Notes: a model not told the origin generated them from the sequence alone. A stretch of 64,000 bases of DNA from Isoptericola peretonis (GCA_023241745.1 JALQCY010000001.1:124001-188000); one strand, 5' to 3'. Shown: positions 9,618-18,682, numbered from the stretch's first letter. Numbers and translations are program-made.

Positions 9618-10558
9618 CGCCCCTCCTCGGTCGTGCCGCGCCCGTCCGGCCGGACCTCCACGTGGTCGGCCTCGAGCGCCAGCCGCACGCGGTCACGCAG
9701 GTCGAGCGCGCTGACGAAGTCCTGCGGCAGCTGGAGGCGGCCCACCCGGTCCAGCACCGCGAACTCCTCCGCGACATGGCGCTGCGTGCCGTGCTCGTCG
9801 ACCTCCGTGCGCCGCAGCACCTCCGTGGAGGTGCGCCCGTCCCGGATCTGGACGGTGCGGGCGACGTGCTCCGAGACCGCCGGGTCGTGCGTGACGATCA
9901 GCGTCGTCACCCCGGTGGCCGCGTTGACGGCGCGCAGGGCCTCGAGCACCTCGACGCTCGTCGCCTCGTCGAGCTCGCCCGTGGGCTCGTCAGCGAGCAG
10001 GACGCGGGGCGAGCCGGCCACCGCCACCGCGATCGCGACCCGCTGCTGCTGGCCGCCGGACATCTGCGCCGGGGCCCGGTCCGCGACGTGCCCGACGTCG
10101 AGCATCTCGAGCAGCTGGGTCACGCGCGCCGCACGCTCCGCCCTCGTCCCGCTGCGCGCGATCTCCAGCGGCACACGCACGTTCTCCGCCGCCGTGAGGT
10201 AGGGCAGCAGGTTGCGCCCCGTCTGCTGCCACACGAAGCCGACGGTGGACCGCTGGTAGCGCACCCGGTCGCGGCGCGTCATCGACAGCAGGTCCGTGCC
10301 CGCCACGACGGCCGAGCCGGCCGTGGGCAGGTCCATTCCCGACAGGATGTTCAGCAGCGTCGACTTGCCCGACCCGGACGCGCCCACCACGGCCACCAGC
10401 TCCCCGCGCCGTACGGTCAGGTCCAGGCCCTGCAGCGCCTGCACCTCGATCCCGTCCGTGGCGAAGATGCGCACCAGGCCGCGGCAGCGGATCTCGTCCG
10501 CCGAGGGCCCGACGGCGTCCGCCACCGGCCACGGGGCCTCCTCCTCGGTCACCACCAT
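9614..10558 (-). CDS. ABC transporter ATPase, LolD/MacB class, with C-terminal AbrB-like extension
   Basis: ATPase of 314 residues. Walker A GASGSGKST at 59-67, Q-loop VGFVWQQ, signature MSGGQQQR at 166-173, Walker B VLLADEPTGELD and H-loop IVTHDPAVS. The ATPase core ends near residue 243. The remaining 70 residues are unusual: about 264-303 read like an AbrB/MazE swapped-hairpin domain (DRVGRLQLPQDF, then DLRDRVRLALEADHVEVRPD). The extension may dimerise the ATPase or tie it to regulation; this is inference. The gene starts 48 bases after the second permease gene and overlaps the next ATPase gene by four bases. Confidence 0.9.
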   Translation of the reverse strand: MVVTEEEAPWPVADAVGPSADEIRCRGLVRIFATDGIEVQALQGLDLTVRRGELVAVVGASGSGKSTLLNILSGMDLPTAGSAVVAGTDLLSMTRRDRVRYQRSTVGFVWQQTGRNLLPYLTAAENVRVPLEIARSGTRAERAARVTQLLEMLDVGHVADRAPAQMSGGQQQRVAIAVAVAGSPRVLLADEPTGELDEATSVEVLEALRAVNAATGVTTLIVTHDPAVSEHVARTVQIRDGRTSTEVLRRTEVDEHGTQRHVAEEFAVLDRVGRLQLPQDFVSALDLRDRVRLALEADHVEVRPDGRGTTEEGR

Positions 10559-10606
10559 GTCGTCACCACCCCGTCGTCACCGTCGTCGACCACCTGTCGT
10601 CCTCCC

Positions 10607-13345
10607 TCATTCCGACGCCTCCCGCAACCGGTCCGGCGTGGCGCCCCGGCGCCCCGCGACCGCGGCCAGGACCGCGCCGGCTCCCACCGTCACGACGAAC
10701 CCGGCCACGCCGACGGCCACGAGCACCGGGTCCACGGTGAGCTCGGGCTGCGGCCCGCCCCCCGTCAGCGCCGTCAGGTCCACGCGGGCGCGCAGGAGCG
10801 CGGGGACCACCGCGCCGACCAGCACCCCGCCGACCAGCGCGCCGAGGGCCCACGGCGCCACCTCCCACGCCACCAGGCCGCGCGACTCCGAGCGCCGCAC
10901 CCCCATCGAGCGCAGCACCGCGAACAGGCGCTCCCGGTCCGGGGCCGCCAGCACCAGCGTGAGCGTGACCGTGAGCACGACCAGCACCGCCGCCAGCGCC
11001 ACGGAGACCCGCGCACCGGTCGCGATCCCCTGGGCGGCGGGCGACTCCCGCAGCACCCCGGCCGCCGTCGTCCGGTCGTCGACGGTGGCCCCCGGCACCA
11101 CGTCGCGCAGGGCGCCGGCCACCTCGGCCGGGTCAGCGCCGTCGTCCAGCGCCACCAGGGCGGTGCGCGGCTGGGTCGGCATGTCGAGGGATCCCGCGAG
11201 CACCCCCGAGTCGAGCACCACGGTGGCCGGGGCGTCGCTCACTCCCGGCACCTGGTCCGCCGTGCCCGTGACCACGACGTCGGCCGCCTCGTCCTGCAGG
11301 TCGAGGACGAGGCCCTCGGTCCCCGCCACGACGTCCGGGACCCGCAGCCCGAGGAGAGGCACGGCGCCGTCGGGCGTCGGGCTCGCCAACGCCGCGACGC
11401 CGGACGGCGCGTCGGGCACGCCCTCCTGCACCGCGGCGAGCCCCGCCGCGTCCACGGCCAGCACCTGCACCGAGCGGGAGCGCCCGTCGGGCGACAGCAG
11501 GTGCCCCGTCTCGGGCACCCGGGCCGTCGTCGCCACCGCGGCGACGCCGTGCACCTCGCGCAGCGCCGCCACATCCTCCTCCGACAGGGCCGGCCCCGAG
11601 ACCCGCAGGTCGGCACCGAGCCGGACGTGCGCCTGGCGCGCGACGCCGGCGTCCACGGTGGACAGCAGCACCGCCGAGGATGCCCCCACGGACACGGCGA
11701 GCACCAGGGCGAGGGCCGGCACGACGCCGCCGGCGGGAGCACGGGTGGCCCGCGCGGCGCCCAGGAACGGCACGAGGTCGCGACGCCGCGACAGCAGCCG
11801 CTCCAGGCCGCGTGCCAGCAGGGGGACCACCCGCACGGCGACCAGCGCCGCCGCGGCGGCGACGAGCAGCGGGGTCGCCGCCAGCAGCGGGTCGACCCCG
11901 CCCCCGCCCGCGCCCCCGACGACGCCCCGCCGCGCGAGCAGCACGGCCGCGAGCGCCGCGACGCCGATCACCGCGAGCTCCACCGTCCGGCGCCACCGCC
12001 CGCCCGTGCCCGCCGAGAGGTCGCGCCGCTCGGCGCGCAGGGAGCGCGGCACCGTGACGGCGGCGGCCGCCACCGCGGGTGCCAGCGCCGCCGCGCCGGC
12101 CCACAGCAGCTGGGTCCCGGTCACGGCGCCCGGCCGGACCAGGAGGCCGAGCAGCACACCCACGACGGCCGCGGGCAGGCTGACCGCGAGCCCTTCGGAC
12201 GCCGTGAGCAGCCGCAGCCGGGCCCCGGTCGCGCCGCGCGCGAGCAGCACGGCGAGCGCCGACCGGCGACGCTCGACCACGAGGCGCGCCGCCAGCACCA
12301 TGACCGCGCCGAGAGCCCCGAGCGGGCCCACGACCAGCACCGCGAGGACGGCGTCGGTCGTCACGCGCTCGCGCGTCAGCGTGTCGAGGACGTCCGAGAG
12401 GTCGGTGCGGGCCTGGAACCAGACCGGGTCTTCCGGGAGCACCTCGAGCGCCTCGTGCGTGAGCCCGCGGACCTGGTCGGAGAGGGCCTCGACGTCGTCG
12501 GACGCGATGCCCTCCACGGTGACGGGGTACCAGAGCTCGGTCCGGGGTTCCCGGAAGGCGAGGGAGCCGATCATCGCCGGGTCGACGTACACGGCCGCCG
12601 TGGCGATAGTGGCGCCGTTCGGGGTCGTGCTTAGCTGGGCGTCGCGGCCGAACGGCTGGTGATACCAGGTGCTCGCATCGGGGTCGACGGGCTCGGTGAG
12701 CCCGACCACCCGCAGCGCCGGAAACTTCCACACGTCCACGGCGTACGTGCCACCGAGCTCCCACCCGAGCGTCCGGGCGGCCGAGCGGGACAGGACCACC
12801 TGCACGGGCTCGTCGCCCGAGGGGCCGCTGTAGCTCGAGAGCACGGGCGTCGGCCGGGGCCACTCACCCTCGACGAGCCGCAGGTCCTCCGTCATCCGTA
12901 CCGACGCCCGCATCACGACCTGCGGTATCTGGATCCCGGACCCGGGCACCTGCTCGGTGAGCGTCTCCCGGGTCGAGACCGCGAAGGAGGGCTCGCCGAG
13001 CACGCCGCGCAACGGCTGCGGCAGCTCGTCGCGCAGCCGCACCATGCCGTCGAGGAACTCGTCCCACCGGGGCTCCGGCGGGGTCCGGAGCTCCGGCTCG
13101 AGGCCGGCGACGAGGTCGTCCTGGGAGAGCGCCCCGCCGCCCGGGACGACGGTCGACCGGGAGGCGACGTCCCGACGCTGGGGCGACAGCTGCTCGGTGG
13201 CGTAGGTGACCTGCTCCGAGCGCATCTCGCCGATCGCCCGGGTGGCGACGGTCGCGGAGCCGGCCGCGAGGACGGTCACGACCGCGAGGACGAGCGCGGT
13301 CCCCCACGCCGTGCGCAGGTGGCGGCGCAGCAGGAGCCACTGCAT
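10607..13345 (-). CDS. Large FtsX-type ABC permease (second permease)
   Basis: Membrane protein of 912 residues beginning MQWLLLRRHLRTAWGTALVL. It has an N-terminal membrane anchor, a large extracytoplasmic region, then groups of spans forming FtsX-like modules (for example VLAVLVVGPLGALGAVMVLAA and the last block ALAAVLVVLTVTLTLVLAAP...VALGALVGGVLVGAVVPALL-type segments). The cytoplasmic basic segments RERLFAVLRSMGVRRSESRGLVAW and ERRRSALAVLLARGATGARLRLL match the coupling region of FtsX permeases. The ATG at 13345 overlaps the stop codon of the previous permease (TGATG) and has GAGGAGGTGCGC upstream. Substrate unknown: lipid, peptide or cell-envelope factor are all possible. Confidence 0.88.
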   Translation of the reverse strand: MQWLLLRRHLRTAWGTALVLAVVTVLAAGSATVATRAIGEMRSEQVTYATEQLSPQRRDVASRSTVVPGGGALSQDDLVAGLEPELRTPPEPRWDEFLDGMVRLRDELPQPLRGVLGEPSFAVSTRETLTEQVPGSGIQIPQVVMRASVRMTEDLRLVEGEWPRPTPVLSSYSGPSGDEPVQVVLSRSAARTLGWELGGTYAVDVWKFPALRVVGLTEPVDPDASTWYHQPFGRDAQLSTTPNGATIATAAVYVDPAMIGSLAFREPRTELWYPVTVEGIASDDVEALSDQVRGLTHEALEVLPEDPVWFQARTDLSDVLDTLTRERVTTDAVLAVLVVGPLGALGAVMVLAARLVVERRRSALAVLLARGATGARLRLLTASEGLAVSLPAAVVGVLLGLLVRPGAVTGTQLLWAGAAALAPAVAAAAVTVPRSLRAERRDLSAGTGGRWRRTVELAVIGVAALAAVLLARRGVVGGAGGGGVDPLLAATPLLVAAAAALVAVRVVPLLARGLERLLSRRRDLVPFLGAARATRAPAGGVVPALALVLAVSVGASSAVLLSTVDAGVARQAHVRLGADLRVSGPALSEEDVAALREVHGVAAVATTARVPETGHLLSPDGRSRSVQVLAVDAAGLAAVQEGVPDAPSGVAALASPTPDGAVPLLGLRVPDVVAGTEGLVLDLQDEAADVVVTGTADQVPGVSDAPATVVLDSGVLAGSLDMPTQPRTALVALDDGADPAEVAGALRDVVPGATVDDRTTAAGVLRESPAAQGIATGARVSVALAAVLVVLTVTLTLVLAAPDRERLFAVLRSMGVRRSESRGLVAWEVAPWALGALVGGVLVGAVVPALLRARVDLTALTGGGPQPELTVDPVLVAVGVAGFVVTVGAGAVLAAVAGRRGATPDRLREASE

Positions 13346-16320
13346 CAGCGCACCTCCTCGCGGTACGCGCCCTCGCGGGCCTGCCCGGTCACCGTGGCCC
13401 GGACCGCGAGCGCGACGGCTGCCAGCCCTGCGACCAGGAGGAGCCCCGGCGCGAGCGCCGTCCCGAGGGCGAGCGTCGTGCTCGGCGCCGGGACGACGGC
13501 GAACCCGGTGAGCGTGGACGCCGCCAGGCCGGGGACGACCGCGGCCGCCAGAGCCCACCCGGCGAGGAGCCCCGTGACCAGGGCGGCGGCGGTGACGGCG
13601 ACCAGCTCGAGCGCCCGGCCCGACCCCTGCGCCCGTGGCGGCACGCCGACGGCGCGCAGCACCGCGACCTCGCCGCGCCGCTCGCGCACGGTGGCGACGC
13701 TCACGGCCGCCACGCCCACGAGCGCGAGCAGCACCGAGGCGAGCGCGGCCACGGCGAACGCCAGCCGCACCGGCTCCGCGGCGTCGGCGCCCCCCGTCCC
13801 GGTGGAGGTCGTCACCTGCACGGGCCCCGTCCCGGCGGCGGCGACCACCTGGCCGGCCGCCGTGGCCAGCCGGCGGACGTCGTCGTCGCCCGCCCCCGGG
13901 ACCGCGCGGACCCACATCTCGTCGGCGCCGGGCACGGTCGTGCTCAGGCGGAGCGACGCGACCTGCATCTCCGCCAGCCCGACCATCGCCGCGGCGGGGT
14001 GGAGCGAGCCGGGCAGGACGTCCACGACGTCGACCACCCGCACCGGGAGGCGCCCGCCCACCTCGAGCGGGAGCTGCGTCGACCCGCCCGGCCCGACGTC
14101 GAGCATGGTCGCCAGGTCGCGGGACAGGACGGCGGGGACGCCTTCGCGCTCCCCGTCGGTCGCCATGACGCGGACGGGGCCGGGCGCCGCGTCGAAGTCG
14201 GCCTGGGCCGCGAGGCTCAGACCGGTGCCCTCACGCGAGCGGAAGACGGCGAGCCTCGTCGGGTCGTCGCCCACGGGGGCCCAGTCGGTGCCGTCGACGT
14301 CCACGTCCGCCTTCCCGTCGTCCGTGACGGCCGCCATCGCGTCCACCCGGAGCCTCAGCGTCGTGAGCGCGGAGGGCGACCCCGGCAGCAGGGTGTCGAG
14401 GGCGACGACGGTCCAGCTGCCCGGTGCGCCGTCCGCGGTGCGAGGGGCCGGCGGCACCTCGGCCCGGAGCTCGACCGTGCCCTCGTCCGGGCCCATGGGG
14501 CGCGCCTCCTCCCCCGCTCCGTCGAGGTCGACGTCGAGGTCCTCGACGTCGACGCCGACGAGCCGGCCGTCCGCGTCGGCGAGCCAGAGCGTGAGCCCGA
14601 TCGTCGAGCCCTCGAGCGCCGGCAGTCTCCCCTGCTCCGTCGGCATCGGCCCCACCGCCTCCACCAGGGACGCCCAGGTGGCGGGCTCGCCGGCCACCCC
14701 GCCCGGCAGGCTCTGGTCGACGACGTAGTACTGCCCGGTGGCGCGCAGCTCGAGGCCGGTGGTCCCGACGGGCAGCCGGGGGTTGTCGGCGTACGGGCCG
14801 GGGCCGCGCAGCCCCCCGGCGATCTCGTCGACCTCCTGCTGGCCGCCGGCGCCCGACGCCACGGACGCGATCCGCTCGGCGGGGAGTCCGGTCGTGGACA
14901 CGGGGACGGTGTCGACCCGACCCTCTTCGACCCGCGCCGGCGCCGCGGCGGACGCCCCCGGGAGCGACTCGTACTCCGCGACGGACCCGGGCGACGTGCC
15001 CGGCGCCGCGACGAGCCGGACGTCGCTGCCGGCGGCGACCGTCGCGGCCGCCACCCGGAGCGCGTGCCCCGTCCCGTCGTAGGCCGACGCGAGCACCACG
15101 CTGCCCGCCGCCACCACCACGAGGACCACGGGTACGGCGGTCACCGCGAGCCGGCGGGCCACCTGTCGCGCGGTGAGCACCCGCAGGTCGGGGCGCCGTG
15201 CGGCGATCGCCGCCCAGGTGCGCGCGAGGGGGCCGAGCAGGGCCACCGCGCCCGCGGCGGCCGCCGCGAGGACGAGGGCCGGTGCCGCGGCGGCGGCAGG
15301 ATCCGTCTGGCCGCCGTCGGGCGTCGGGACCAGCGGGGAGCCGTACCGTCGCAGCAGCCACAGGGTGACCCCGGCGGCGACGACCACCAGGGCGACGGTG
15401 CCCCAGGCGGCGGCCTGGCGCGCGCGGCCCGACGAGTCCGCCGGCCGCAGCGCCGCCGCGGCGCGCGCCTGGAGGCCTTCGACCGCCACGAGCACGAGCA
15501 CGGCGAGCACCGCCGTCGCTGCCGCGGACGGCGCCAGGGCGGCCACCGGCGAGCCACCGGCCGCCCCCTGCCAGGCTCCCTGCCCGGCCAGCACGGCGAC
15601 CGCCGCGCCGACGCCGACGGCCACGCCGGCCAGGACGACCACGCCGGCCTCGAGGGCCGCGGCGGCCGTGAGCTGGACGGGCGACGCGCCGCGCGAGACC
15701 AGCAGCCGCACCTCGCCCGCGCGCGTGGCGGCGAGCAGACGGGCCACCTGTGCGACGGCGACCACGCCCGCCAGCGCGAGCACCAGCATCGGCACGAGAG
15801 CGACGGCCGACGCGGCGCCCGTCGCGACGACGGTGTCGTGCGCCCGCTGCCCCAGGTCTCCCGTCACCTCGGCGCCACGGACGGCGACGTCGTCGTCGGC
15901 GAGCACGGCCTCCAGGAGCGCGTCCGTGCCGGACGCGAGGAGCCGCAGGTCCGCGGCGTCCGTCGCGGCGACGTCAGGCGTCAGGGTCCAGCGCACGAAC
16001 GGGTCGTCCGAGTCGTCGTCCGGGATCTCCTCACGGCCCAGGTCGTACGGCGCGGGCGCGAAGAGCGCGTCGACGACGCCGTGCAGCGCCGCGTCCTGCG
16101 CGGCGACCTCTTCCTCCGGGGCGAGCCTGGTCGTCACCGCGACCACGCCCGGCTCCCCGCCACGGGTCAGGCCGTCGTGGACGATGCGCGCCTCGGCGGA
16201 GCGCACCATGCCGGCGCCGGTCCCGAGTGCCGCCGTCACCGTCGCGACGAGCAGCGCGACGAGGACCAGCAGCCCGCGGTTCGCGCCCGCGCGCCGCACC
16301 AGGAGCCGGGCGCGGCTCAT
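13345..16320 (-). CDS. Large FtsX-type ABC permease (first permease)
   Basis: Membrane protein of 991 residues, first gene of the operon. It opens with MSRARLLVRRAGANRGLLVLVALLVATVTAAL (basic stretch then a span), then a long extracytoplasmic domain, a central group of spans with ATRAGEVRLLVSRGASPVQL as a coupling segment, a second extracytoplasmic domain and a C-terminal FtsX module ending in VATVRERRGEVAVLRAVGVPPRAQ and two more spans. This duplicated FtsX architecture resembles actinobacterial ABC exporters of unknown substrate. The ATG at 16320 is chosen because it begins right before the basic/hydrophobic start; GAGG lies about ten bases upstream. A 23-codon extension upstream is possible but arginine-rich and unlikely. 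Confidence 0.87.
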   Translation of the reverse strand: MSRARLLVRRAGANRGLLVLVALLVATVTAALGTGAGMVRSAEARIVHDGLTRGGEPGVVAVTTRLAPEEEVAAQDAALHGVVDALFAPAPYDLGREEIPDDDSDDPFVRWTLTPDVAATDAADLRLLASGTDALLEAVLADDDVAVRGAEVTGDLGQRAHDTVVATGAASAVALVPMLVLALAGVVAVAQVARLLAATRAGEVRLLVSRGASPVQLTAAAALEAGVVVLAGVAVGVGAAVAVLAGQGAWQGAAGGSPVAALAPSAAATAVLAVLVLVAVEGLQARAAAALRPADSSGRARQAAAWGTVALVVVAAGVTLWLLRRYGSPLVPTPDGGQTDPAAAAAPALVLAAAAAGAVALLGPLARTWAAIAARRPDLRVLTARQVARRLAVTAVPVVLVVVAAGSVVLASAYDGTGHALRVAAATVAAGSDVRLVAAPGTSPGSVAEYESLPGASAAAPARVEEGRVDTVPVSTTGLPAERIASVASGAGGQQEVDEIAGGLRGPGPYADNPRLPVGTTGLELRATGQYYVVDQSLPGGVAGEPATWASLVEAVGPMPTEQGRLPALEGSTIGLTLWLADADGRLVGVDVEDLDVDLDGAGEEARPMGPDEGTVELRAEVPPAPRTADGAPGSWTVVALDTLLPGSPSALTTLRLRVDAMAAVTDDGKADVDVDGTDWAPVGDDPTRLAVFRSREGTGLSLAAQADFDAAPGPVRVMATDGEREGVPAVLSRDLATMLDVGPGGSTQLPLEVGGRLPVRVVDVVDVLPGSLHPAAAMVGLAEMQVASLRLSTTVPGADEMWVRAVPGAGDDDVRRLATAAGQVVAAAGTGPVQVTTSTGTGGADAAEPVRLAFAVAALASVLLALVGVAAVSVATVRERRGEVAVLRAVGVPPRAQGSGRALELVAVTAAALVTGLLAGWALAAAVVPGLAASTLTGFAVVPAPSTTLALGTALAPGLLLVAGLAAVALAVRATVTGQAREGAYREEVR

Positions 16321-16439
16321 CGGCCCGGCCTCGCGGCGTGCCGCCCGCGGTCCTGACTCACGTGCCCTCCTGCGCCTCGGCCGCCGCACGGCGCGGACGG
16401 TCCGGGCCGGACCATAGCGCCCCTCGGGCGTGTCGCGCC

Positions 16440-16454
16440 CCTGGTGTCACCAGG
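16440..16454. promoter_or_regulatory. 15-bp palindrome upstream of the FtsX-type ABC operon
   Basis: CCTGGTG-T-CACCAGG is a perfect palindrome 120 bases before the first permease start. On the minus strand a TATGGT (complement of 16411-16416) downstream of it could be a -10 box, which would place the palindrome just upstream of or over the -35 region. It is a candidate operator; no regulator gene is adjacent. Confidence 0.4.
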
Positions 16455-16465
16455 ATGCAAGGACC

Positions 16466-16497
16466 CGCCCTGTGAGGCGTCACCGTGCCACAGGGCG
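16466..16497 (-). terminator. Terminator of the GNAT/small-protein operon
   Basis: Perfect 9-bp stem (CGCCCTGTG and CACAGGGCG) with a 14-base loop, 11 bases after the stop codon of the 71-residue protein gene. No T-tract. Confidence 0.5.
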
Positions 16498-16507
16498 CCT
16501 CGCCGGC

Positions 16508-16723
16508 TCACGGCCGGTGCCGGCGCTTCTCGTTGCCGCGCCGGTAGTTGCCGGTCGCCCGGGCCAGCAGGTGCTGGTCCGCCTCCGGGTCCCGGCCGAG
16601 CTGCGCGACGAGCCGGGCCGCGCGCGCCCCGGACACGGTGACGACCAGGCGGCCGCCACGGCTCACCAGCACCCTGCCGTCCTGGGTGGCCCGGTGGTCG
16701 AACGGGTCGTCGTCGAGCCCCAC
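16508..16723 (-). CDS. Small conserved actinobacterial protein of unknown function
   Basis: A 71-residue, soluble, basic protein. The pattern FDHRATQDGRVLVSRGGRLVVTV, then a short helix (GARAARLVAQL), then DQHLLARATGNYRRGNEKRR resembles a small conserved hypothetical family I know from many actinobacteria, in which the TGN-(F/Y)-(K/R)RGNE ending is the best conserved part. No function is established. The start is seven bases after the stop codon of the GNAT gene upstream, so the two are co-transcribed. Confidence 0.75.
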   Translation of the reverse strand: MGLDDDPFDHRATQDGRVLVSRGGRLVVTVSGARAARLVAQLGRDPEADQHLLARATGNYRRGNEKRRHRP

Positions 16724-16730
16724 GGCGTCC

Positions 16731-17540
16731 TCAGCGCCGCCACTCGTACGGCGTGGTGGTCGAGACCTTGACCAGGCCGGAGCGCTCGAGGATCGGCCGG
16801 GAGAACTCGGTCGAGTCGCTGTGCACGTAGGTCTTGCCGCGCGCGAGGGCGGACCGCGCGCGGGCCGCGGTCAGCGCGCGGTAGACGCCGCGTCCCCGCC
16901 ACTCCGGGCGCGTGCAGCCGCCCCAGAGCCCGGCGAACTGCGTCCCGACGACCGGCTCCAGCCGGCCCGCGCTGATCATCCGCCCGTCCGCCTCCGCGAC
17001 CCACAGCTCCATCTCGGGGTCGCGCTCCTGGCGCCGGAGGATCTGCTCGGCGTGCTGCGACGTGGCCGGGTCGTCGCCGAAGACCTCGTCCGCCATCGCG
17101 GACATGGCGCGCACGTCCGCCTCGGCCGTGACCCGGCGCAGGGTGACGCCGTCCGGCAGGGCGACGTCCGCGACGAGGGAGCGCGTCTCGCCGATCATGA
17201 TCGACTCCGGGTCGTCGGGCTCGAACCCGTGGTCCACGAGGGCGTCGTGCAGGCCCGGGGCGACGTCGTGGCCGCGGGTCTTCCACTCGACGCGCGCGAT
17301 CTCGGCGTCCTCGCGGAAGTGGGCGAGCGTCGAGGCGACGAAACCGCGGATCGTGCCCTCGTCCGCACCGCCCAGGTCCCGGTACGTGACGAACCCGCGG
17401 CCCCCGGTGAACGTGACGAGGCGCAGCGGCCCGAGCCGGGTCACGGAGAGGGCGCTGGGTGTCTCCGCGTCCGTGCGCAGCTGGTCGTCGTAGGCCGCGA
17501 GGAGGCTCGTGGCGTGGGTGTCCGCCGGGGGTGTGCTCAT
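16731..17540 (-). CDS. GNAT family N-acetyltransferase
   Basis: Acetyl-CoA-dependent acyltransferase of 269 residues with the GNAT fold in its C-terminal half: LWGGCTRPEWRGRGVYRALTAARARSAL contains the pyrophosphate-binding Q/R-x-x-G-x-G/A motif (WRGRGV), preceded by GRMISAGRLEPVVGTQFAGL. The N-terminal half (SALSVTRLGPLRLVTFTGGRGFVTYRDL) is a substrate-side extension. ATG at 17540 is favoured because AAGGGTG lies six bases before it; a GTG at 17549 overlaps that ribosome site. Acceptor substrate unknown. Probably co-transcribed with the small gene downstream. Confidence 0.85.
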   Translation of the reverse strand: MSTPPADTHATSLLAAYDDQLRTDAETPSALSVTRLGPLRLVTFTGGRGFVTYRDLGGADEGTIRGFVASTLAHFREDAEIARVEWKTRGHDVAPGLHDALVDHGFEPDDPESIMIGETRSLVADVALPDGVTLRRVTAEADVRAMSAMADEVFGDDPATSQHAEQILRRQERDPEMELWVAEADGRMISAGRLEPVVGTQFAGLWGGCTRPEWRGRGVYRALTAARARSALARGKTYVHSDSTEFSRPILERSGLVKVSTTTPYEWRR

Positions 17541-17590
17541 TACGGTCACCCTTCCAGAGCACGCCGGACCAGGGCAACGGTTTTCACCGA

Positions 17591-17609
17591 GCTGCCCGTC
17601 TCGGGCAGC
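17591..17609 (-). terminator. Terminator after the small membrane-protein gene
   Basis: GCTGCCCG-TCT-CGGGCAGC, a perfect 8-bp stem with a tight loop, 33 bases after the membrane-protein stop codon in the gap before the GNAT gene. Confidence 0.6.
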
Positions 17610-17642
17610 CCCTGTCGCGCCACGTGACCGACCAGGACCTGC

Positions 17643-18239
17643 TCAGGGCCCGGTGAGGTCCGCGTCCGACCAGAGCGCCGCCGCCGCGTGGCCGAGCAAC
17701 AGCTTCGGGTAGTACGTCCAGGCGAACCACGGCGCGGTCGGCGACGGCCCCAGCGCAGCGTCGAGCACCAGGCCGCCGGTGGTCAGGACGACGCCGAGCA
17801 CGCGCCGGCGCGACCGCAGGCGGCGGATCACGAGGGTCGCCGCCATCAGGTACCCGTACTGGGCGGCGGCCCACGCCACGGGGCGGACCCGACGGTCCGC
17901 CCCGGAGGCGCTCGGTCGGGCATCGAGCCAGGCCACCGCCGCCGGGTGCACGTGCAGCGCCGCGAAGCCGTAGTGGGCGGCGTCGCCCTGCCCGGGTCGC
18001 TCGTACCAACGGGCGCAGGCGCGGGTGTTGTTCACGTAGGCCCCGCCCGCCAGGTCGACGGCGAGCAGGCACGCCACCGCGGCGCGCGAGGTGTCGGCCC
18101 CGCCTGCCCGGGCGACCCACGGCGCCGCGACCGCCCCGGCCGCCGTCACGAGAGCGGTGAGGGCGTGGTTCGCCGGCGTCGCCTCCGGCCCGACGAACTC
18201 GCCCCACGCCCGTCGCAGCGCCGCGCCCGCCCTCGTCAT
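17643..18239 (-). CDS. Multi-span membrane protein of unknown function
   Basis: A 198-residue protein with about five hydrophobic segments (HALTALVTAAGAVAAPWVA, AAVACLLAVDLAGGAYV, AWAAAQYGYLMAATLVI, VLGVVLTTGGLVLDAAL, YYPKLLLGHAAAALW). Between spans 2 and 3 is a conserved-looking polar segment NNTRACARWYERPGQ followed by HYGFAALHVHPAAVAW, with three histidines that could bind metal or contribute to catalysis. I do not recognise a named family. The ATG at 18239 overlaps the stop codon of the GNAT gene upstream (ATGA), so the two are translationally coupled. Confidence 0.75.
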   Translation of the reverse strand: MTRAGAALRRAWGEFVGPEATPANHALTALVTAAGAVAAPWVARAGGADTSRAAVACLLAVDLAGGAYVNNTRACARWYERPGQGDAAHYGFAALHVHPAAVAWLDARPSASGADRRVRPVAWAAAQYGYLMAATLVIRRLRSRRRVLGVVLTTGGLVLDAALGPSPTAPWFAWTYYPKLLLGHAAAALWSDADLTGP

Positions 18240-18682
18240 CGTGCGGGGACGTCCTCGCCGTCCAGCTCGTCCCAGACGACGAACACCGAGCCGCGGTCGA
18301 CCTGCGCCCCGGCCCTGCGGTAGGTCGCGAGCGCCGCGGCGTTGTCCGCCTCCGTGCCCGTCCACATCCCCTGGCACCCGAGCCCGCGGGCGAGGTCGCG
18401 CAGCGCGTCGAGCAGCGCCGACGCCACGCCCTGCCGCCGCCAGGCCTCGTCCACGCCCAGCTCGTAGAGGAACATCTCGGGGTCCTTGTCGGGGTGCCGC
18501 ATCTCGACGCCCGAGACGAACCCGACGTCGCGCCCGTCCGGCGTCCGAGCCAGCAGCACCACGTGGCCGGGTCTCGCCAGGGCGTCCGCCGCGCCGTCGT
18601 GCGAGACCGGGCCGTCGAAGAGGTGAGATGCCGCGACCAGCTCCGCCGGGTGCTGCGCGCGCACCACCGTCCACTGCGCCAT
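18236..18682 (-). CDS. GNAT family N-acetyltransferase, AAC(3)-I-like layout
   Basis: Single-domain GNAT of 148 residues. FLYELGVDEAWRRQGVASALLDALRDLARGLGCQGMWTGTEADNAAALATYRRAGA contains the acetyl-CoA motif RRQGVA and the C-terminal N-x-x-A-x-x-x-Y motif. The sequence order resembles the AAC(3)-I/fortimicin acetyltransferase group, but single-domain GNATs converge on this pattern, so an aminoglycoside substrate is not claimed. ATG at 18682 has GAGG about nine bases upstream; an ATG nine bases further upstream sits on that site. Coupled to the membrane-protein gene downstream. Confidence 0.85.
   Translation of the reverse strand: MAQWTVVRAQHPAELVAASHLFDGPVSHDGAADALARPGHVVLLARTPDGRDVGFVSGVEMRHPDKDPEMFLYELGVDEAWRRQGVASALLDALRDLARGLGCQGMWTGTEADNAAALATYRRAGAQVDRGSVFVVWDELDGEDVPAR

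Noticed and set aside
18236..18682. Calling the small GNAT an aminoglycoside resistance enzyme
   Set aside because: Only the general GNAT acetyl-CoA motifs and a similar layout can be seen; substrate residues cannot be verified by eye.
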